This document shows, piece after piece, positions 37,775 to 47,536 of a stretch of 64,000 bases of DNA. A model generated the notes under the pieces. It ran no database searches. It was not told the origin of the DNA and saw nothing but the letters and a program-made list of their open reading frames with translations. The DNA comes from Woeseia sp037968755 (GTDB taxonomy: Bacteria > Pseudomonadota > Gammaproteobacteria > Steroidobacterales > Woeseiaceae). The translations under genes were made by a program, and so were the position numbers. The DNA is taken from assembly GCA_037968755.1 (NCBI GenBank), contig JBBKWB010000020.1:1-64000 (forward strand), written 5' to 3'. Within the stretch, counting starts at the first letter, position 1, and each line of letters opens with the position of its first letter.

Positions 37775-39334
37775 TCAGTCATCTTTACCGGCGAGTCGCG
37801 CGTAGGAATCCCAAAGTTCGCCTAGAAAGAACTTGCCGAATCGCAGAATCGTCTTCGCCGACTCTGCTGTCGAAGACGTCCCCGTCGCTTTCATCGTCGA
37901 TACCAGTTTCGCAAGTTGCGTGATACCGAGTTTGAGTACACCGGCGCCAACAACCTCACCAGCAGTGTCGGTACCACGATACAGGACCGTGTTAAGCGTC
38001 GTTGTGTCGGAGAGCAAATCGAATCCGGGGTCGTCGCGCACGGTCTTGCGCCCGGCAAGGTAGTAGGACTGACCGTCATGCTCGAAACCCAGCTCATAGA
38101 TCATGTACTTCGTGTCGGGCGCGTCCGTCGGCGAGAACAGGTTAAATACGCCTGTGCTAGCCGGTATGCCTGTGCCGAGTGGTGTGAAATCGATGCTTCC
38201 GGCGATTTCGCCGACGTGCTGCGGGTCGTCAATAAAACCAGCCAGATCGCGAATGTTGATGCTGGCGTGCATGGCAAGTTTCGTATCCTCCGCTTTACCT
38301 TTCCTGGCACCAGCGGCGGAGTCGGTCTCGTGTAACGCAAAGTAACCCTTCATGGTTTCGCGAAAGCTGATTCCTGCAGCAGAATTGTTCATCTGTGTTA
38401 CCTCAGGTGAGAAGCCAACGCCGCTGTTCGTCATTGTGGCGAGATATGATCTTGCGTCCGCGTAACCCATCGCAATCAGAGTGTCAGAGTCTATGCGGCC
38501 GAGATAAAGGTCCGGGTCGAGCGGCAGTGGATTGGCCGGCTTGATAACGTGCAGTCGAACTGGATTTGCCTGGCCATACGGGCTGTCGCCGGCAGCGATA
38601 CGACGATTCAGATCGTTGATGCGATCGAACTCCTCGGCCAACCCGCCCGCAGCACTCATTTCGATCATATGAACATACTGCTCGAATGGCCCAGCTTTGT
38701 ACTCCGTTGTGTTGCCGATGCACCAGACCAACCAGATTTCCTCTGCACCACGCCTGACGGCTTCGAAGCAATTGGCGTCTTTGATCCAGACCGAATCGGT
38801 ATAAACAACACCGTCCTTCAAGACAGGTGGCATGAACACCGGAAGTGAAATACCTGCGACGAGATAATCGAGGTCGAGATCACGGTGCGATATGGCTTCA
38901 TTGGTTTTTCGCGAGAAATTGCAGACGTTAAAGGTGCCTTCCATGCTGGTCGCCTTGTTGATCTTGCCAACGTCGATGCCTAAATGCGGAAAGACCTTCT
39001 CGATGATGCCGTCAGCGTCGCCCATGGCCATCATATCGGCGGCATTGAGGTATTTGTGGAATGGCACGAAAGAAACGAAATCACGAACTTTCAATGTACG
39101 CCAGCGAGCACACATTTCCGTCGGGCTGAGGCCGGAAAACAGCATGGCGAGATTGATCGTGCCACCAGACGTACCGTCGCCATGGCTAAAGTCAATGCCT
39201 CCGTCTTCGAGTGCTTTGAGGACGCCCGCCTGGTAGGCAACCCGGATACCGCCGCCGGCCAGGATAAGCGAGCGCTTCGGTCCTGCAGCATTCGCGGCGC
39301 GGGACAGGCTAACGTTAGCGGAGGCGGGACTCAC
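37775..39334 (-). CDS. Patatin-like phospholipase
   Basis: A 519-residue protein starting at a GTG that overlaps the preceding stop by four bases. It has the oxyanion motif GGGIR (27-31), the nucleophile elbow GTSGG (S56) and a candidate dyad Asp in GVVYTDSVWIKD, in place of the usual DGG. The patatin domain covers about residues 20-290; a C-terminal beta-rich extension (about 330-480) may bind lipid. It should hydrolyse acyl esters of glycerolipids. It lies mid-operon. Confidence 0.82.
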   Translation of the reverse strand: MSPASANVSLSRAANAAGPKRSLILAGGGIRVAYQAGVLKALEDGGIDFSHGDGTSGGTINLAMLFSGLSPTEMCARWRTLKVRDFVSFVPFHKYLNAADMMAMGDADGIIEKVFPHLGIDVGKINKATSMEGTFNVCNFSRKTNEAISHRDLDLDYLVAGISLPVFMPPVLKDGVVYTDSVWIKDANCFEAVRRGAEEIWLVWCIGNTTEYKAGPFEQYVHMIEMSAAGGLAEEFDRINDLNRRIAAGDSPYGQANPVRLHVIKPANPLPLDPDLYLGRIDSDTLIAMGYADARSYLATMTNSGVGFSPEVTQMNNSAAGISFRETMKGYFALHETDSAAGARKGKAEDTKLAMHASINIRDLAGFIDDPQHVGEIAGSIDFTPLGTGIPASTGVFNLFSPTDAPDTKYMIYELGFEHDGQSYYLAGRKTVRDDPGFDLLSDTTTLNTVLYRGTDTAGEVVGAGVLKLGITQLAKLVSTMKATGTSSTAESAKTILRFGKFFLGELWDSYARLAGKDD

Positions 39335-39732
39335 TTTGCTCGATGCGCGTCAACGACGCGGCGAATAGAAAACCAATAATAGAAGATAAGCACGGCAGAC
39401 AGCAGGTCAAAGGCGGCAACACCGAGGGCCAACCAGGAAAAAAGGTCACGAAAGACCCCCAGGCCGACGGCAACCGCTGCACCGAATTTCTGCAAGCCAC
39501 ACCACATCACGGGCATTGGTTGCGGCGATGCTGCGGCCAGACTTTGCCAGAGCAAGCCGCCAAACAGCACCATAAACATGCCGACAATTGCGAAGAAATG
39601 ATTGGTTGCGGCACTAACGTCGCCACCGACGATAGCGAGCACCCACTGTGGCTTGATCATCTGCACAAGGCCACTAACGATAGTGAGCAATGCGATAACT
39701 TTAAGCAGCCGTACAAGAACTTTCCCGATCAT
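39331..39732 (-). CDS. Small four-helix membrane protein
   Basis: A 133-residue protein from the ATG at 39732, where AGAGGA lies 7 nt upstream; a longer frame start at 39867 would sit inside the next gene. Four hydrophobic segments cover most of it. No known domain. It is translationally coupled to the patatin gene by a 4-nt overlap, so it is probably a membrane partner in the lipid operon. Confidence 0.65.
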   Translation of the reverse strand: MIGKVLVRLLKVIALLTIVSGLVQMIKPQWVLAIVGGDVSAATNHFFAIVGMFMVLFGGLLWQSLAAASPQPMPVMWCGLQKFGAAVAVGLGVFRDLFSWLALGVAAFDLLSAVLIFYYWFSIRRVVDAHRAK

Positions 39733-39764
39733 CGAATATTCCTCTTTCACGGTCGCAATCCTGA

Positions 39765-40247
39765 CTACTCTTCGCTGCTCAGCGAGGGCTTCATCAGCAG
39801 GTAGACAATGAGCGCAAGCCACATGATGGTGACTATGATCCAGCGAATGTCGTTTAGCATCATCCATTCGCTTAGCAATTCAGTCAGTCGCGCCTGCTCG
39901 ACACCCGATGCTATCTGCTTGTTTACTGGGATTATCAGAAATCGGCCAACGAGTGTTGCGCCAACGACACCCAAAAGTCCGATGATTGCATGCCAGCGAA
40001 AGCGGGTTTTCCATTCCATCCGAATCATGTTGATGCTGGTCAGGAACATGATCGGAACGACGATCGTAAAAAAACGAGTCGCTGCGCTGGTTGGCAGAAT
40101 GAAATGATCCTGCACGTTGTCGACGTTCATGACCTCCCAGCTTGGATACCAAAAATAGTGCAGCGCCCACAAGACCCCCATGTAGACGGTCGCGCCAAAC
40201 ATCAGCAGGATGTGGTTTGCGCCAACTAACAACTGTTTCGTATTCAT
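39765..40247 (-). CDS. DUF1772-like four-helix membrane protein
   Basis: A 160-residue protein with four helices (about 7-28, 58-78, 86-108, 135-155). The WALHYFWYPSWEVMN segment and overall layout resemble DUF1772/anthrone-oxygenase-like proteins, but the match is only moderate. It lies 12 nt after the ADC-like gene. Confidence 0.6.
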   Translation of the reverse strand: MNTKQLLVGANHILLMFGATVYMGVLWALHYFWYPSWEVMNVDNVQDHFILPTSAATRFFTIVVPIMFLTSINMIRMEWKTRFRWHAIIGLLGVVGATLVGRFLIIPVNKQIASGVEQARLTELLSEWMMLNDIRWIIVTIMWLALIVYLLMKPSLSSEE

Positions 40248-40259
40248 GATCGTGCTCCC

Positions 40260-41153
40260 CTATTCTTGATTCTCGTCCACCGATCGCCTGTCTGGCGGCT
40301 CTAGCCAGTCTTCACTTAGCCCGAGGTTTGCAACACTCTCCAGTCCTTCAGGCTGCTCGTTAACAGCGCCGTCGGACGTGATAAACCACGACTCAAAGTA
40401 ATCGTCGAGTACTCCATTGGATGCCGGTAAGAATGCAGTAAACAATGGCCGAGACCGGACATTCAGCGACTTCAGAGGGGCCAGCCGCGGGTGGTCGCCG
40501 ATAATCAGCCTGGCGCCCTTATTGCCGAACAACGAGAGGCCCATCTTGCCGCGGAAATAGATGTATGACTTCATCAACATACCGCGGAACTGGCAGAAAT
40601 TTGCGGCACCAATATGAAACGGCACGCTGATCGGTGTGCTGCTCGGTCGATCAATCGTAATCCGCATTGCCAGTTGACCGTCGAGATCATACTGACTACT
40701 GACCAGATTTTCGGTGATGACAAAATCGAGGTTCGCCTTGTGCTTCGGCATTCCCCAAATGCCTTTGCCGCCTTTGACAGAAATTTCGGAGCTAACCGGC
40801 AGGTCAACGACAAACTGACCGACATCATAGAATTTGAACAGCAGCGCATTGAGCACGGGCGGCGCTGGTTTTTTGCCATGAGTGCAGGCGATCGCAATAC
40901 TGTACTCGACGTACTTGCCTATATCGGTGATGCGATAGTCGATCACAGTGATCATGAGAATTGCGCGATTGCCCCACAACCGAAACGGGTGCAGCTCATT
41001 CCCGGGCATGAGTGCAGTCGCCTTGTCGGCGTCAATCACGAATCCAGCCATCAACGCGGGTGATTCTTCTGAATTGACAGGCAAGTTGAACGGAATGCCG
41101 TCCACGAGCGCATGACGACCAGCTTGTCGCTTCAGACGTCTTGGGACTCCCAT
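40260..41153 (-). CDS. Acetoacetate decarboxylase-like protein
   Basis: A 297-residue protein of the ADC superfamily: EYSIAIACTHGKK, then VKGGKGIWGMPKHKANLDF, the region that carries the Schiff-base lysine in true decarboxylases. It may be a decarboxylase or one of the ADC relatives with other Schiff-base chemistry. It sits between an alpha/beta hydrolase (19 nt) and the DUF1772-like gene. Confidence 0.7.
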   Translation of the reverse strand: MGVPRRLKRQAGRHALVDGIPFNLPVNSEESPALMAGFVIDADKATALMPGNELHPFRLWGNRAILMITVIDYRITDIGKYVEYSIAIACTHGKKPAPPVLNALLFKFYDVGQFVVDLPVSSEISVKGGKGIWGMPKHKANLDFVITENLVSSQYDLDGQLAMRITIDRPSSTPISVPFHIGAANFCQFRGMLMKSYIYFRGKMGLSLFGNKGARLIIGDHPRLAPLKSLNVRSRPLFTAFLPASNGVLDDYFESWFITSDGAVNEQPEGLESVANLGLSEDWLEPPDRRSVDENQE

Positions 41154-41172
41154 ATCAGGCCACCTTTGGTTG

Positions 41173-42207
41173 TTATCGTTCCAGTTCCGCGACCATCAGC
41201 GGAAATACGTCCTGCGCAGCATTCTTGCCCATGAACATATCCAGGTGACCGTACCCGGGAACAATGTGCAGGGTATCGATGTCGCGATATCGACGCAGGT
41301 ACTCGTGAGTTTCAGCCTGGCTCTTGGCGAGAAAACAAAGATTATCTTCGCCTGCAAAGAGCGCAAATCGAGCAGTTGTTTGTGGCGCGCTGGCGGCAAT
41401 GTCGTCCGGCAACTGTTGTGCATGATCAAACGGAATCAGGCTGCCATGATGAACGCATCGTGTAATCTGCTTGTAGAACGTCATTGGTACGTGATCGAAT
41501 TCGTCACGCAGCCACTCATGCGTTTCATCATTAAGATTCTCATGGCTCCACAACGCGGGGAATCCGGCACCGTAATAAAAACTCACCTGATGACAGACTG
41601 AATTGTCGCATTCCTTATGCGTGATCTGGCTGACCCGATAAAGAAATCGCGCTATGAAACTATCCGCGTTACTGTCCCACTTTGGATTCAGGTATTTCGT
41701 GAACAACCCAACGATGGGTACGACGAAAGTCAGCTTGAACCACGACCACTTCGGTACCACCGGGTGCAGTGAGACTGCATTGCTGACAATCGTATCAACC
41801 TGGGGCAGGAGCCCCGCCATCGCCGCCATCGTGAAGCTGGTGGAGCCCTGGCAATGGATGATGGCCTTGATGGTTTCGGCGCCGGTTTCCTCGATGACCT
41901 TGGCGACGGCCCGCGGGTGATCGAATAGTGCCGCCTGATCCAACGTCCATTGGTTCGGTGGCAGATCGATGCTTGCACGCCAGTTTTCGAGCCAGACGTC
42001 AAAACCATGTTGCACGAGATAGTCGACTACAGAGGTGGCAACCGGGGCACAGAAAATATTGGCGCGAACACCGGCGCCATGAACCAGCAGAACCGGCGCT
42101 TTGGTTGGTGGCTCAGTGCCGCGAACATTGATCAGTGTGCACCCAAGGCCGTCGCCGGCCGTAAACGGCACGATTCTTTCGGTTAGCTCAAGTGTGCGAG
42201 ATTCCAT
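41173..42207 (-). CDS. Alpha/beta-fold hydrolase (probable lipase/esterase)
   Basis: A 344-residue hydrolase, first gene of the seven-gene operon. It shows LLVHGAG (41-47, oxyanion strand), nucleophile S122 in HCQGSTS and catalytic H321 in GYGHLDMF. No signal peptide. It resembles the hydrolase module found next to, or fused to, cholesterol-oxidase-type GMC enzymes; the operon may be a split form of that combination. Substrate unknown, probably a lipid ester. Confidence 0.8.
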   Translation of the reverse strand: MESRTLELTERIVPFTAGDGLGCTLINVRGTEPPTKAPVLLVHGAGVRANIFCAPVATSVVDYLVQHGFDVWLENWRASIDLPPNQWTLDQAALFDHPRAVAKVIEETGAETIKAIIHCQGSTSFTMAAMAGLLPQVDTIVSNAVSLHPVVPKWSWFKLTFVVPIVGLFTKYLNPKWDSNADSFIARFLYRVSQITHKECDNSVCHQVSFYYGAGFPALWSHENLNDETHEWLRDEFDHVPMTFYKQITRCVHHGSLIPFDHAQQLPDDIAASAPQTTARFALFAGEDNLCFLAKSQAETHEYLRRYRDIDTLHIVPGYGHLDMFMGKNAAQDVFPLMVAELER

Positions 42208-42395
42208 TTGTCAATACGGTCTCTTGGCGGAGCACTGCTGTCTGGAGCTGGCGTCGCGACCGACATAATACCTCGAATCGCCCTCTAGATGCGACTTCAA
42301 TCCCATATACGCCGGGCGTTCTGGGGCGCATAATAGGCTACCGATGGCGGCGTCAGACGCGCCCAGGTGGCGATACAGGCGAGGAGTAATGGCAG

Positions 42396-44081
42396 ATGAA
42401 ACGGCGAGTTACTCTCTTGCTTCTAACAGCATCGATCGTCATTGCGAGCTGCACGCATATTCGCATTCACGACCTGGACACATCTGCTCCAGAGCAGACC
42501 GTCGAGCTCAAGAATCGGGACGTTGCAAAATGGACCGAACATTACGCCGCGTCAATCGTTCCACCGATCCAGTTCTGCCGTTCGCTCGGTAGCGGTGACG
42601 GCCCGATTTGTGACAACGCACTGCCGCAATCGGACGGTCGCGTCATTTTCTCGTTCGTGCATCTGTCAGACGTGCAACTTTATGATGAGCGTGTCGTCAT
42701 TGTCAGTCGCGCCGTCGCCGAGCTGTTCGACCGGTTTGTTGACTCCGCACGACTGGAAATCGCGCAGGCAAAGCACGATGCGGCAGTCTATCTAGCGATG
42801 GTTGAAGCCATCAATCGATGGAATGATGGTCTGTGCGAGGCGAACGGCGGCGCCACCGAACACAATCCGATGTTCGTAGTACACACAGGGGATGAGATTC
42901 ATGCAGACGTCTACCAGGAATTGTGGGAGTTTCTGCATATCACGTCCAAACTGCGATTACCCTGGTTTCCGCTCATTGGCAATCACGATGTAATGACGTT
43001 CGGAACGCGGCCCGCGGCCCGGGAAACTGTGACTAAGATAGAAACCGATCGGCCGTCACTTGCAATGAACCTCGTGCGTACCCCCGACGAATTCATGAGC
43101 TTTCACAATACGGACAAGAGCGCCACGTTGCCGCCGGGTATCGAGATGACGTTGCCACCGTATTCACCGTCATCGCCAACCTGCGACGTGGGCGTGCGCG
43201 GCGACGACGAGCCTCCCGCCCGCAACCCGTTTGACGACTATGAAATTGAAGGCGCACGAGGCGCAAGCGAGGCGGGATCGGCGTGTGCCGCCTGGTCCAA
43301 TTACCAAAGCGAGCTGGCTGAAACGGGCGGGCGCCGAGGATACTATTCCTGGACCTACAATAGCCCGATGTCGAGAATTCCCCAGTCATGGCGCGAACGG
43401 ACTGTAGCGAAGCAGAATATTCGCCTGCGCTATCTGTTCCTGAATACTGCCCAGGATATTACTTTCAGCTCCGGCGGCATGAAGCGTGACCAGTTGGCCT
43501 GGGCGCAGTGCCAGCTGGAGCGTGCCGCTGAGAACAACGAGTACGTGCTGGCATTTGGGCATCACCCGCTGTCTTCATTATTTTCCGAAAGCGAAGGTAT
43601 CGGCGCGCGCAATGCCGACTATACTCAGATTGCGAAGTCGCTGATCGAATCGTTTGCCGACAATGAACGGTTTCTTGGCTATTTTACCGGTCACACGCAT
43701 CGCTACGACCATCAAAAATTGTGCGGCCAATCCGGACGCTGCTTTTATGAAGTGCAGGCGCCATCGGCCGTCCAGCAGGTCCCGCAAGCTGGCTTGCTGG
43801 TGCGCGTTGTAGAGCCGCGGCTCTCACAGGGGCGCAAAGTTATTGTCGAGGTACACCCTTTCGTTGGGCCGTATGTTGAAACCGGCTACGCGGATCTCGA
43901 CTGCGATAACGATATTGCCGATGCGGGTCCCGAGTTGCCGACGCTGGCAGAGGCTGCACGACTGGGTTCGATGGGATCATTGCGGCATACGGGTTGCCGC
44001 AAGACTGGTGGCTACCGCAACGAACTCGAAAAGTTGCAACCGCTGATTCTCGAGACGGAAGTATCGGCGCCGATGGGCTAA
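42396..44081 (+). CDS. Metallophosphoesterase lipoprotein
   Basis: A 561-residue protein with lipobox SIVIASC (about Cys19). Calcineurin-like motifs are complete: SFVHLSDVQ, VHTGDEIH, LIGNHDV, FGHHPLS and FTGHTHRY. It should act in the periplasm on a phosphoester. It is divergent from the lipid operon (about 190-nt shared promoter region) and leads a plus-strand unit with a small acidic membrane protein and a TPR-CHAT peptidase. Confidence 0.82.
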   Translation: MKRRVTLLLLTASIVIASCTHIRIHDLDTSAPEQTVELKNRDVAKWTEHYAASIVPPIQFCRSLGSGDGPICDNALPQSDGRVIFSFVHLSDVQLYDERVVIVSRAVAELFDRFVDSARLEIAQAKHDAAVYLAMVEAINRWNDGLCEANGGATEHNPMFVVHTGDEIHADVYQELWEFLHITSKLRLPWFPLIGNHDVMTFGTRPAARETVTKIETDRPSLAMNLVRTPDEFMSFHNTDKSATLPPGIEMTLPPYSPSSPTCDVGVRGDDEPPARNPFDDYEIEGARGASEAGSACAAWSNYQSELAETGGRRGYYSWTYNSPMSRIPQSWRERTVAKQNIRLRYLFLNTAQDITFSSGGMKRDQLAWAQCQLERAAENNEYVLAFGHHPLSSLFSESEGIGARNADYTQIAKSLIESFADNERFLGYFTGHTHRYDHQKLCGQSGRCFYEVQAPSAVQQVPQAGLLVRVVEPRLSQGRKVIVEVHPFVGPYVETGYADLDCDNDIADAGPELPTLAEAARLGSMGSLRHTGCRKTGGYRNELEKLQPLILETEVSAPMG

Positions 44082-44166
44082 CCCGACCTGGCGAATCGAC
44101 ATGGCGGCAAGTCGGCAGGCACTCGGAATAGTAGAGAGGGGCAATGACGCGGGTGAAACGGGGCGT

Positions 44167-44499
44167 ATGAATTTCGCGAACAACAATACTGGCAAGGTTA
44201 CTTGGCTGACATTGGTGGTTGTCATCGTCGCCCTGTTGCTGATTGCGCCGTTTATTGTGCGCCTGATTACCCCAATGGAATCGAAATTGCCGAACACTAG
44301 CCTCGTAACGGAAGATGATGACGAGGCCGCGGGTACGCCCAACACCGCACCCAGCCTGGTGACCGAGGACGATGACATTGAATATGGCGCGGTAATCGCC
44401 CCAGATGTACCGACAGATGCCGAGCCCATCGCGATCGATGGTGCCGCTCAACCCGACTCTACTAGCGGCGAAAGAGCGCTTACCGATGAACCAAAATAG
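44167..44499 (+). CDS. Small membrane protein with acidic repeat tail
   Basis: A 110-residue protein from the ATG at 44167. One helix (about 12-34) is followed by an acidic tail holding SLVTEDDD twice, spaced 19 residues apart. The underlying DNA has diverged, so the protein repeat may be under selection. Its last 14 nt overlap the start of the CHAT gene, implying coupling. It could tether or present a peptide to the peptidase; that is inference. Confidence 0.6.
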   Translation: MNFANNNTGKVTWLTLVVVIVALLLIAPFIVRLITPMESKLPNTSLVTEDDDEAAGTPNTAPSLVTEDDDIEYGAVIAPDVPTDAEPIAIDGAAQPDSTSGERALTDEPK

Positions 44500-47269
44500 C
44501 GTACGCGGCAAATCCCGCTTGTTATCGGCTATGGCCATAATTGCGCTGTCGTTAGCCGCACACGCGCAGGAGCCTGGGCCTGCTCCGAGCCTGAGCGCTG
44601 AGGAAAGTCCGGCGTTACTTGAGCAGGCCGTTATTTCGCAGCCCCAGCGAAACTCGATCCAGGAATGCGATAAGCAGTACAAATCGAAGCACTACGACGA
44701 GGCGTTGCGCGACTGTCGCCAGGTGCTCAACAACCTCAGCGCTGACGCCGACGGGGCCAATGTTGCCGCCGCACGCTACCGTGTTGCGCTGGTGCTCAAC
44801 GCGATGAACCAACCGCAGGAAGCCCTCACGGAATTGCGCCAAAGCCAGGAGGAAGCGCAGCAATCGGGTGCCTGGAAAGAAGCACTATATGCCCTCAATC
44901 GGCAAGGTACGATTCTGCAAAAAACCGGCAACCCCAGAAGCGCAGCCGCTGCGTATACCGAGGCAATTCAACTTCAAGACAGACTTCCGGATTCACCAAC
45001 GTTAGTGCATGCACGATCGAACCGTGGTGCAGCCCTGTTCGAACTTGGCGACTACAGCGGTGCATTGGAAGATCTCGAAATGGCGGTTCGCGACTACGAG
45101 AATTTGCAGCACACGGCTGGCTTGACGTCCGCGCATATCAATCTCGGTCTCATCCACCAGGCGTTAGGTGACTATCGATTTGCCGAGGACGAGTTTAGCC
45201 AATCGCTCGACATCGCGCGCAATGTATCCGCGGACAAGAGACGGACGGCCGAGGCGTTGCACAATCTGGGTTATCTCGCAGGCATGCGAGGAGACCATGC
45301 GTCCGCCCAGAATTTCTACAGTGACGCGCTAACGAACTACGCTGCGCGCGAGCCAGGGCGAACAACGACGATGAATAATCTTGGTGTGACGCTCGGTGAA
45401 CGTGGCGACTACGTTGCCGCCGAGCGTACGCTAAATCAAGCACTGTCCAGTGCGCGTACAAATGAGCAGCGGGCGGTTGAGGGCCGAACACTTGACAGCC
45501 TGGCAACCGTGCAAGCGTACCAAGGGAAGAACCAGGCAGCATTGGGGAATTATCAGCTCGCGCTAGTCATTGAGCAGGAAACCGGGGACCGTGAGGGACA
45601 GCGCATGACGCTGGCCAATATCGGCGAACAGTTGCGCAACCGCGGCGAGCTCGAACTTGCGACAGTATTCTACAAGCGCTCCGTGAACGTCACCGAAACG
45701 ATACGTAGCGATCTCAAGACATTAACTCGTACACAACAAAGCATGTACGCCCGTACCGTGGCAGATACCTATCGCGAGTTGTCTGCCTTGCTACTCCAGC
45801 AGGGTCGCGTACTCGAAGCACAACGGGTGATCGACCTTCTGCAATTACAGGAGCTGGATGATTACCTCGGTACGCTACGCGGGAACGACGATTCTCAAGG
45901 CGTCCCACAGACGGTAGCGGAGCAAGAGCTGTTTGAGGAATACGATTCCCTCGCGGCGCGAGCTGTCAAAATTGGTCAGGAGCTCAACGCACTACGCGAA
46001 ATACCGCCGGCCGAGCGGACTCCAGAGCAGCAGCGGCGCATGGATAGACTGGATGCGCTGCAAAAAAGACTGAATGAGGAATTTGCAGCGTTCATTACCA
46101 GTGATGAAGTGCAGCAGGCAGCTGCGCGTCTGAAGGATCAGATAGGGGATGAAGCGATCGAACTGGCAACACTCAAGAAGATAGGCAACAAATTAAGCGA
46201 TCTTGACCACTCAGCCGTCGTACTTTTTCCCCTGGTTCTCGATGACCGCCTCGAGCTGGTGCTGGCAACGCCTGAGTCGCGGCCCATACACAAGAGTGTT
46301 GCGGTAACGCGTAACGAGTTGCGTGCGACGGTCCTGGCATTTCGCGAAGCGCTACTCGATCCGGCACTTGATCCCAAGCCGCCCGCACAACAACTGTACA
46401 ATTGGATTATCGCGCCACTAGCATCGCAACTCGAGGAGTTGCAAACGATCGCGATACTTTACGCGCCCGAAGACGCGCTGCGTTATGTGCCGCTTGCTGC
46501 TTTTCATGACGGCAAAAATTGGCTGATCGACCGGTTTCGTATCAACAACTGGACGAGTTCATCGACCATGGATCTGGCGTCCTCAATATCGGGTGACCTT
46601 AAGATCGTCGGCGGCGCGTATACAACCGGCGAATACAGCTTCGAGATTGCGAATCAACAGTTCACTTTTTCTGGCTTGCCATTTGCCGGAGAAGAGATGG
46701 AAACGCTGGCCGCACGATTTGAGGGGACCCTGTCTTTTCCGGGAGAAAAATTCGTTTTCGACGACATCTACCGTGAACGGGCGAACTTCAATGTACTCCA
46801 TCTCGCAACCCACGCCGCAGCGGTGGTCGGACAACCGAGCGACTCGTTCATCTTGTTCGGCGATGGCGTACGGAAATCGATTCGCGACATACAGGCCCTG
46901 GATTTCGATCTTGATCTTGCCGTCCTGAGCGCCTGTGAAACCGCCGTCGGTGACACTCTCAGTAACGGCGTGGAGGTGCTGGGTCTTGGCTATGCGATGC
47001 AACAAAGTGGTGCGCGGTCGACAATCGCGTCGCTGTGGAGCGTTTCCGACGGCGGGACGCACGCTTTGATGAGCGAGTTTTACCGTCAGTTGCAAAACGG
47101 CAAGAGCCGTGCAGAGTCGTTACAGCTGGCGCAACGCTTACTGATTTCCAACGACAGGGTCGCGATTGCCAGTGCCAACCGCGGCGTAGTGATTGCAGGC
47201 GAGATCGAAAGCAAATTGTCTCATCCCTTTTATTGGGCACCGTTCATCATCGTTGGCAGCGGTCTGTAA
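44486..47269 (+). CDS. Exported TPR-CHAT peptidase
   Basis: A 927-residue protein from the ATG at 44486; the frame opens 81 nt earlier inside the previous gene. Signal peptide (about 10-29), TPR repeats (about 55-420), a long coiled-coil-like segment (about 450-560), and a CHAT domain to the end with H776 (LHLATHAAA) and C817 (LSACETAVG). The residue after His is Ala rather than the usual Gly. It belongs with the metallophosphoesterase and acidic-tail genes. Confidence 0.85.
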   Translation: MNQNSVRGKSRLLSAMAIIALSLAAHAQEPGPAPSLSAEESPALLEQAVISQPQRNSIQECDKQYKSKHYDEALRDCRQVLNNLSADADGANVAAARYRVALVLNAMNQPQEALTELRQSQEEAQQSGAWKEALYALNRQGTILQKTGNPRSAAAAYTEAIQLQDRLPDSPTLVHARSNRGAALFELGDYSGALEDLEMAVRDYENLQHTAGLTSAHINLGLIHQALGDYRFAEDEFSQSLDIARNVSADKRRTAEALHNLGYLAGMRGDHASAQNFYSDALTNYAAREPGRTTTMNNLGVTLGERGDYVAAERTLNQALSSARTNEQRAVEGRTLDSLATVQAYQGKNQAALGNYQLALVIEQETGDREGQRMTLANIGEQLRNRGELELATVFYKRSVNVTETIRSDLKTLTRTQQSMYARTVADTYRELSALLLQQGRVLEAQRVIDLLQLQELDDYLGTLRGNDDSQGVPQTVAEQELFEEYDSLAARAVKIGQELNALREIPPAERTPEQQRRMDRLDALQKRLNEEFAAFITSDEVQQAAARLKDQIGDEAIELATLKKIGNKLSDLDHSAVVLFPLVLDDRLELVLATPESRPIHKSVAVTRNELRATVLAFREALLDPALDPKPPAQQLYNWIIAPLASQLEELQTIAILYAPEDALRYVPLAAFHDGKNWLIDRFRINNWTSSSTMDLASSISGDLKIVGGAYTTGEYSFEIANQQFTFSGLPFAGEEMETLAARFEGTLSFPGEKFVFDDIYRERANFNVLHLATHAAAVVGQPSDSFILFGDGVRKSIRDIQALDFDLDLAVLSACETAVGDTLSNGVEVLGLGYAMQQSGARSTIASLWSVSDGGTHALMSEFYRQLQNGKSRAESLQLAQRLLISNDRVAIASANRGVVIAGEIESKLSHPFYWAPFIIVGSGL

Positions 47270-47536
47270 TGTAATGAACGAGGACTTCGTCAACTAAGTA
47301 GTGCCGCGTATTCTGCAATTTGTGAATTGACACGATGTAAGACTAGCCCTGTGAGTACGTCGAAAATAGAGCCCTCGGCAACATGCGCCAGTTTCCAATT
47401 GGTCCGGGGCGGGCTCCGCGGCTTCAGAGTATCCAAGCGCCGCCAGTTACTACGCGCCATTGAACGACACCTCTCAAGCAACCTGGCTGCCATGCCACAC
47501 ACACGAAGACATGCGAGCTGGCAGCTGCCCGACACC

